Source of the DNA: CAZJYI01 sp964550025
GTDB lineage: Bacteria; Verrucomicrobiota; Kiritimatiellia; UBA8416; CAYOBW01
DNA: 28,472 bases
Assembly: GCA_964550025.1 (NCBI GenBank)
Contig: CAZJYI010000140.1
Coordinates: 1-28,472 of the forward strand
Direction of reading: 5' to 3'
Shown here: one piece after another, positions 24,008 through 28,472 of the stretch
Layout of the letters: every line of letters begins with the position of its first letter
Numbering within the stretch: position 1 is the stretch's first letter
Notes under the pieces: generated by a model
The model's input: only the letters and a program-made list of their open reading frames with translations
Databases searched by the model: none
What the model was told of the DNA's origin: nothing
Position numbers and translations under genes: made by a program

Positions 24008-24974
24008 GTGCATGTCAACACTCCGCGACACGCCGCACGAGGGCTTCTGTCCCGCCGCGGCCCGCCATCTTGCCGGTGGTAACCGTAAGTTCCCCCATAG
24101 ACTCGCATTTACTCGGGCCGATGTCGTCGAGTTTCGTGTTCGGGCCGCCGAGCACATGTCCATCTCCGGCATCCAGGACAAAATCTCACTCAAACTGGTC
24201 CGCGGCATGCTGGAACCGACCGAGACCAACGGTGAGTATATCCTCAAACCCGTACCCACCGCGGACATGCCACGCTTCAAGGACGACGTGCCCGCGAACG
24301 AACACGTCACTATGCAAGTCGCATCGCAGGTCTTCGGCATCGCCACGCCACCGAACGCTCTGCTCCGTTTCGCCGACGGCCAGCCTGCGTATGTCGTCAA
24401 ACGGTTTGACCGGCGCGGCGGCGAGAGGATCGCGCAGGAGGACTTCTGCCAACTGTCGAACCGCTCAGAAGAAGCGACCGGGAAGAACTACAAGTACGAC
24501 GGCACGTACGAGGAGGTCGGACGCATTCTCAAGCAGTACTGCAAAGCCTACCCCGTCGAGATCGAGAAGCTCTTTGCCCGCATTTTTTTCAACTACGTGT
24601 TCTCGAACGGTGACGCCCATCTGAAGAACTTCTCTCTGTTCATGACCCACTTCGGCGACTATGTCCTGACCCCGGCGTATGACCTGCTCTGCACATCGCT
24701 TCACTTCCCCGACGAAGCCCGAACGGCCCTTGAGATGTTCGACTCCTTGGAGACCGAGAGTTTCCGGCAGAACGCCTTCTACAGGCGTCCGGACTTCCTG
24801 AAACTCGCCGAGATCTACGGGATCAAGCGCGACCGCGCCGACCGAATCATTCAGCAGTTCCCCGATGGCCTGTCTCACGCCGTCGAGTTGATAGAGCGGT
24901 CGTTTCTGTCAGACAACGCCAGGAACGATGTTCTCGCACGACTTCAGGACCGCCTCCGGGCGCTCGGCGACTAG
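24000..24974 (+). CDS. hipT: HipT-like serine/threonine kinase toxin
   Basis: This 324-aa protein is the HipA kinase core without the N-terminal subdomain, the hallmark of HipT (E. coli O127 HipT is ~335 aa). Key elements are the Gly-rich loop region MSISGIQDKISL (53-64) with the Ser54-Ile-Ser56 motif where HipT proteins autophosphorylate, Lys82 in YILKPV, Glu100 in ANEHVTM, catalytic Asp204 and Asn209 in NGDAHLKNF, and the metal-binding Asp227 in TPAYDLLCTS. The start codon follows GGAGGG by 5 bases. Known HipT phosphorylates tryptophanyl-tRNA synthetase and stops translation; the target here is not shown. All catalytic residues I can place are present, so the toxin looks intact. The gene ends six bases before a transposase fragment begins. 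Confidence 0.88.
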   Translation: MPRCMSTLRDTPHEGFCPAAARHLAGGNRKFPHRLAFTRADVVEFRVRAAEHMSISGIQDKISLKLVRGMLEPTETNGEYILKPVPTADMPRFKDDVPANEHVTMQVASQVFGIATPPNALLRFADGQPAYVVKRFDRRGGERIAQEDFCQLSNRSEEATGKNYKYDGTYEEVGRILKQYCKAYPVEIEKLFARIFFNYVFSNGDAHLKNFSLFMTHFGDYVLTPAYDLLCTSLHFPDEARTALEMFDSLETESFRQNAFYRRPDFLKLAEIYGIKRDRADRIIQQFPDGLSHAVELIERSFLSDNARNDVLARLQDRLRALGD

Positions 24975-24979
24975 ACCGC

Positions 24980-25156
24980 ATGGCCGGCAATACTGCCGAC
25001 AACACGACGCTTCGCGGTTTCCTCAAGAAGATCGAGCGCCAACACGGCAAGGCCGAACGGGTCTGGGTGATGGATCGGGGCATTCCGACCGAGGCGGTAC
25101 TCGCCGACATGAGAACAGCGGACACGCCAGTGTACTACCTGGTGGGCACGCCCAAG
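24980..25156 (+). pseudogene. IS1634-type (IS4-like) transposase fragment
   Basis: About 59 codons read NTADNTTLRGFLKKIERQHG, then KAERVWVMDRGIPTEAVLAD, then VYYLVGTPK. This is the interior of an IS1634-family transposase, including the VMDRG segment that carries a catalytic-core Asp. It starts six bases after hipT and stops abruptly at 25156-25157, where the sequence changes to a tyrosine-integrase fragment in another frame. Neither end of an insertion sequence is visible. Confidence 0.75.
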
Positions 25157-25157
25157 C

Positions 25158-25290
25158 CGCGAAACAGAGCTGGTTGAGGAGTTCCCGGTTCGCGTCGTGA
25201 CAGATTGGATTGGCAGCAGCCCGGACGTAGCCAAGATGCACTACCTTCAGACTCACGAGGAACACTTCAGACGGGCCACGGGGAACAATC
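25158..25290 (+). pseudogene. Tyrosine integrase C-terminal fragment
   Basis: In a frame different from the transposase piece the sequence reads RETELVEEFPVRVVTDWIGS, then SPDVAKMHYLQTHEEHFRRA. The HYLQ carries the catalytic Tyr environment of phage-type integrases (family WLGNSPxVAxxHYLQVTxxHFxxA). The rest of the integrase upstream is gone. Downstream the frame stays open to 25520 but no longer looks like an integrase. Confidence 0.7.
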
Positions 25291-25430
25291 GTGGGACGGC
25301 TCGTGGGCTGAACCTGCACGCGCCAAGCGGCATTGCGCCGCAAGGCACATTGGGGGCGATGTCAGAAGCCGTTGATAATACGATAGATAGCGATCCAAAT
25401 GGAAGATTGGCGGAGGTTTGCGAAAGCGAA

Positions 25431-25520
25431 TTGGCACCCCAAACACTTTGCGGTTCGAACACCTTGCTGGTGTGGTTGAAGCGGGTACACGTTCTCGAAC
25501 GGGGGCTGGAGGTGGCGTAA
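25431..25520 (+). repeat. Dispersed ~90-bp repeat, copy A
   Basis: Direct repeat of 26960-27049. Shared landmarks in order are TTGGCACCCCA, GGTTCGAACACC, TGGTTGAAGCGGGT and a G-rich end. The segment between the copies carries the AbiEi and symporter fragments. The GGTTCGAAC box recalls a tRNA T-loop but no tRNA fold fits. Confidence 0.7.
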
Positions 25521-25654
25521 CTCCTTCTCTCGCAGATAGCCACCAACCGAAAGAGGTTTGAATATGTTGACACTGATAAACCCACGGTTTTTCTTCTGGA
25601 ACGTCGGCAAACCGCATGGGGCAGGCGGTTTATTTTGAAGCGTGAGAGTAAACC

Positions 25655-25945
25655 GTGAGTATACCGGACAAGACGAAGCTAAACCAGCTTCTACAGGCCA
25701 TGCCTAGAAACGGAGTCGTGACAACGGCGCGCCTACGTGAACTCGGAGTATCGCCGCAGCTGGCAAGAAAGTACGTTCAGAATGGCTGGCTGGAGAGACT
25801 GGGGGTGGGTGCCTTCGCACGCGCTGGCGAATCCCCGGGTTGGCTTGGCGGCGTGCATGCAATGCAGTCACAATTGGGGTTGACGGTTCACGTCGCGGCA
25901 GTGAGTGCGCTGGAGCTGCAGGGACGTGCTCATTTCGTCCCGCTT
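25655..25945 (+). pseudogene. AbiEi-type antitoxin, N-terminal fragment
   Basis: From a GTG at 25655 the sequence reads LLQAMPRNGVVTTARLRELG, then VSPQLARKYVQNGWLERLGV and ALELQGRAHFVPLG. This is the winged-helix N-terminus of AbiEi-like type IV antitoxins and related transcriptional regulators. At about 25945 the homology stops; the frame then runs to a stop at 25990 through symporter DNA. The C-terminal antitoxin domain is lost. No AbiEii toxin is adjacent; the frameshifted NTase at 22513-23048 is the only one in the window. Confidence 0.65.
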
Positions 25946-25946
25946 G

Positions 25947-26558
25947 GGACAGGGCGACGCCTATGCCTATTACCAGGGGCGGCCCGATGAACTCAGTGTT
26001 GCGCTGGAGAAACCGACGGCCATCTTCCCGTACTTCGCGATGGAAAAGCTGCCGGTGGGTATTGCCGGTGTGCTGATTGCGGCAATCTTCTCAGCAACTA
26101 TGTCGACGCTCTCGTCTGACATCAACTCCGCCGCTACGGCCTTTACCACCGACTTTTATCGCCGGTTCAATAAGAAGACTACGGATCACCAGTGCCTGAA
26201 TGTCGCACGTATCGCCACGGTAGCATTAGGTGTGCTTGGCTGTGCCTTTGCGCTCTACATCGCCCACGTTCCGAACGCGGTCATCTATGATCTGTTCAAT
26301 GAGTATCTCGGGCTGTTGGTAGGCGGTCTCGGCGGACTGTTCATGATGGGTATCTTCACCCGCAGAATCAACGGTGCCAGCGCCCTGGTTGCCTTCTTGA
26401 TCGCACTGGTCGTAGTTGTCTGCATCAAGAAGTTCACCCCTCTCAGCAGCTATATGTACGGACTGGTCACCTTGGGCACCAGTGTTGCCAGCGGCCTGTT
26501 GCTCAGCTTCATCCTCGGCAAACCGGAAAACGTCAGGGGGCTGACATTATGGGATTGA
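25947..26558 (+). pseudogene. Sodium:solute symporter (SSS family), C-terminal fragment
   Basis: In a frame different from the AbiEi piece, homology begins at GQGDAYAYYQGRPDELSVAL and continues with KPTAIFPYFAMEKLPVGIAG, the sodium-site helix IFSATMSTLSSDINSAATAF and TTDFYRRF. Further hydrophobic spans are ARIATVALGVLGCAFALYIA, YLGLLVGGLGGLFMMGIF, GASALVAFLIALVVVVCI and LVTLGTSVASGLLLSFILG. The natural C-terminus seems present (stop at 26558) but at least the first eight membrane helices are missing and there is no start signal, so it cannot transport. Confidence 0.75.
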
Positions 26559-26959
26559 TCCCGGCGTAAGTACAAGTGACCGGTCAACTGTATAGTCGCA
26601 TCACAACACGTGGAGGGCACCACCTCGCCGCGTCAACAGCGAAGGCTAACGCTACGAACTGCTATGGAGTTGACCGATATGGGGCTGTGCGGAAGGAATG
26701 GCCCAGCACTCGGAAACGCTCATTCCCGTCTTCCGTGTCCCTTCGCGGCGAAGCCACACTATCGTACTGTTGCGTTCAGCCCGAGCAGAGCGGGCTGATC
26801 AGGAGATACTCTCGTAATGTTGCGTTGGTCCGCGTGACAGGGGACGGCAAACCCAGCATTTTAGGCGGATGCTGCCCAAGCAGCGCAACACAATGGTTCA
26901 ACTGTTGAGTTGATCTGTCGCTCGGGCGACAGGTGGGAGGAGTGTTCGACTTTTCGCTT
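26559..26959. other. Intergenic with a perfect 8-bp stem hairpin
   Basis: No convincing gene. A stem TCAGCCCG / CGGGCTGA with a 7-base loop lies at 26776-26798, with no T-run after it, so it is not a clear terminator. The rest shows no repeated or coding structure I can support. Confidence 0.4.
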
Positions 26960-27049
26960 TTGGCACCCCACAGCGTTTGTGGTTCGAACACCCTCCTGCT
27001 CTGGTTGAAGCGGGTGCATACGTTTGAGCAGGGCCTGCGGGCGGCGTGA
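26960..27049 (+). repeat. Dispersed ~90-bp repeat, copy B
   Basis: Same orientation as copy A at 25431-25520, with the same landmarks (TTGGCACCCCA, GGTTCGAACACC, TGGTTGAAGCGGGT). The two are clearly related but diverged, so the duplication is not recent. Confidence 0.7.
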
Positions 27050-27131
27050 TGCAACTCACGGCACGTCCTGCGCGGCGAGCCGCCGTCAGCTCACGCCCGT
27101 GCCACGTCGCCCACGGCTGATGAAAATGGCC

Positions 27132-27159
27132 TTCCCATTCCATTGGCGGGTCGTATGAT
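27132..27159 (+). promoter_or_regulatory. Candidate promoter of the 27233 gene
   Basis: TTCCCA (27132-27137) and TATGAT (27154-27159) are spaced 16 bp apart, about 75 bp before the start codon. Confidence 0.3.
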
Positions 27160-27232
27160 GTGGTACATGTAACGACTATGAACACGGGCCGGTCAACAGG
27201 TTGTCCGCCTTGGCAACTGGAAAGGAATCGAC

Positions 27233-28183
27233 GTGAGCAAGCTTGGGTTCGTGATGCTGAGCGTATGGGCGTGTGGTTCGTTCTCATTCGGTGCCGTCTT
27301 GAGAGTGCCCGACGATTACGGGACGATCCCCGAGGCCGTCACCGCGGCCGACGAAGGCGATACAATACTGATCGCCGCCGGCACCTACACGCTCGACTCG
27401 CTGGATATACCCAAGCCCCTGGTTCTGGCGTCAGACTTCATCAACAGCGAGAGTGAGGGCGACATTGCCAAGACGATCATCAGAGCTTCCTCCAAAGCGG
27501 GTAAGGCGTGGTTTGATATACGACCCGGTGCCAAGGACACGAAGATCATCGGATTGACGATCGAAGGCAATCGCCGTCACACACTGGCAATTCGCAACAG
27601 CCATACGGAGGTGCGCCACTGCAGGATGCTCAACGGCAAGGATCAACTGAGTTTTGAAGGTGGTGGCGGATTGGTGTCCCATTGTTACTTTGAGGGTTCG
27701 GGGGATGAACCGATTGATGCCGACGAGAGCGTGAGCTGGACCGTCGAGTACTGCACGTTCAAAGGATCCGGGCAAGACGGGCTGGAGATTCGGCTTCATC
27801 CCAAAGAAGGTCCGCTGACACGGCATGTTGTCAGATACAACACCTTTCTGAGCAACCGTGGCGCCTGCATTCAACTCGTGGATTACGCTGGTGATTCACA
27901 TCGTGAATTCAGGATCCATGGGAACATTTTCAAGAACGCCAAGAACATTGCAGTGGACTGCACATTGGATTCCAGCGATGGAAACACCAATGGCTCTCCC
28001 ATGGCCGAAAGAGTCGTTATCTACAACAACACGTTTGACGGCTGCCGGAACGGCATCACGATGGCACCCGGCGTGGTGGTCCTGAACAACGTCTTCTCGA
28101 ACTGTGGCGAGAACGGCAGCGGCATCAGCGGGAGCTGGAGAAGCTGGAAAAGCAGCGTTCTGTACTCCTTGAGAAGCTCTTGA
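27233..28183 (+). CDS. Secreted NosD-like right-handed beta-helix protein, truncated at its 3' end
   Basis: The 316-aa frame starts at the GTG at 27233, with AAGGA six bases upstream. The signal peptide is MSKLGFVMLSVWACGSFSFG. The mature part opens LRVPDDYGTIPEAVTAADEG, then DTILIAAGTY, the usual start of NosD/periplasmic copper-binding-like parallel beta-helices, and continues with rungs such as TEVRHCRMLNGKDQL, GLVSHCYFEGSGDEPIDAD, VEYCTFKGSGQDGLEI, FRIHGNIFKNAKNIAVD and VVIYNNTFDGCRNGI. Homology ends near 28105 (VVLNNVFSNCGENG); the last ~25 codons are read out of frame through a serine-recombinase fragment. The native C-terminus is therefore lost, although a folded, secreted product of ~290 residues is still possible. 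Confidence 0.8.
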   Translation: MSKLGFVMLSVWACGSFSFGAVLRVPDDYGTIPEAVTAADEGDTILIAAGTYTLDSLDIPKPLVLASDFINSESEGDIAKTIIRASSKAGKAWFDIRPGAKDTKIIGLTIEGNRRHTLAIRNSHTEVRHCRMLNGKDQLSFEGGGGLVSHCYFEGSGDEPIDADESVSWTVEYCTFKGSGQDGLEIRLHPKEGPLTRHVVRYNTFLSNRGACIQLVDYAGDSHREFRIHGNIFKNAKNIAVDCTLDSSDGNTNGSPMAERVVIYNNTFDGCRNGITMAPGVVVLNNVFSNCGENGSGISGSWRSWKSSVLYSLRSS

Positions 28184-28440
28184 AGGGAGTCATCTCGGAC
28201 GAGGTCTATGCAAAGAAGGAGTCGGAACTGGACGCCGAAATCGCCCTGCGAAAGGCTGCCCGCCATGACGCCGAACTGGAGGAGGTCGATGTCGAGGCGG
28301 CGCTCAAGATCGCAGAGTACATGTTCCGTCACCTCCGGGAGATCTGGGGGCGGCTGGGGATCGAGTGGCGCATCCGGTTCCAAAACGCCCTCTTTCCCGA
28401 GGGTTTGGCGTATGGTATCTATAGCGCTCAGCTAAACTGA
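28105..28440 (+). pseudogene. Serine recombinase C-terminal fragment
   Basis: In the frame other than the beta-helix gene the sequence reads ELEKLEKQRSVLLEKLLKG, then VISDEVYAKKESELDAEI, then VEAALKIAEYMFRHLREIWG, WRIRFQNALFPEGLAYG and a stop at 28440. This is the coiled-coil and C-terminal tail typical of large serine recombinases (family LxxALFPEGLxY). The catalytic and zinc-ribbon domains are absent. The track-like start at 28180 is only an internal TTG. Confidence 0.7.
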
Positions 28441-28472
28441 ACCGTCTGTGCTCATGTGAACTGAGCCACTTG

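Noticed and set aside
25440..25455. GGTTCGAAC box as part of a tRNA gene (also at 26989)
   Set aside because: No acceptor stem, anticodon arm or matching T-stem could be built around either copy.
22513..25945. HipBST inserted into an abiEi-abiEii operon
   Set aside because: The order is wrong: the antitoxin normally precedes the toxin, but here the NTase is upstream and the AbiEi piece downstream, and both are separately damaged.
26776..26798. 8-bp stem hairpin as an intrinsic terminator
   Set aside because: No T-run follows on either strand and the nearest gene end is over 200 bp away.

Overview
The window looks like chromosomal DNA of a high-GC bacterium of the PVC group, most likely Kiritimatiellota or a close verrucomicrobial relative. 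This is inferred from gene content: a giant Gly-rich right-handed beta-helix protein with Trp-Thr-Asn-Ser-Pro linkers and a dockerin-like tail, other secreted beta-helix proteins, a kinase/TM/WD40 relic of the type common in this group, and many intergenic palindromic repeats. No rRNA or tRNA gene is present to place it more firmly.

Layout. 1-1085: palindromic repeats built from 7-bp units, with a four-helix-bundle (S23/IVP-type) gene between two copies, then a shared tail sequence leading into htpG. 1171-3090: htpG. 3194-6310 (minus): a 1038-residue fusion of an LCAT-like serine alpha/beta hydrolase, an M17-N-like domain and a C-terminal CHAT cysteine protease. 6311-7266: more repeats and a minus-strand overlapping pair of small genes laid out like a toxin-antitoxin module. 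7551-13790: a secreted four-module beta-helix/PKD protein. 13913-14225: a complete copy of the repeat element. 14382-15431: a secreted CARDB plus choice-of-anchor-D protein. 15643-16868 (minus): a two-gene ChrA chromate transporter operon. 17013-19065: three small secreted or membrane proteins of unknown role. 19082-20665 (minus): a secreted pectate-lyase-3-like beta-helix protein.

From about 20.9 kb to the end the window is a gene graveyard with one intact island. It holds a truncated kinase/WD40 gene, a frameshifted AbiEii/DUF6036-type nucleotidyltransferase, a transposase fragment joined to a tyrosine-integrase fragment, an AbiEi fragment joined to the end of a sodium:solute symporter, and a beta-helix gene running into the end of a serine recombinase. 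The intact island is a three-gene toxin-antitoxin operon with the architecture of HipBST (hipB-hipS-hipT), with a palindrome over the hipB start codon. Two ~90-bp direct repeats bracket the AbiEi/symporter segment.

Most interesting items: (1) several sequence-unrelated intergenic repeats share a strict 7-bp period and hairpin-capable arms, one pair enclosing the four-helix-bundle gene; (2) the hydrolase/M17N/CHAT fusion, a plausible death effector or defence protein; (3) the HipBST operon and its putative operators. All family assignments come from reading motifs by eye; no database search was run.
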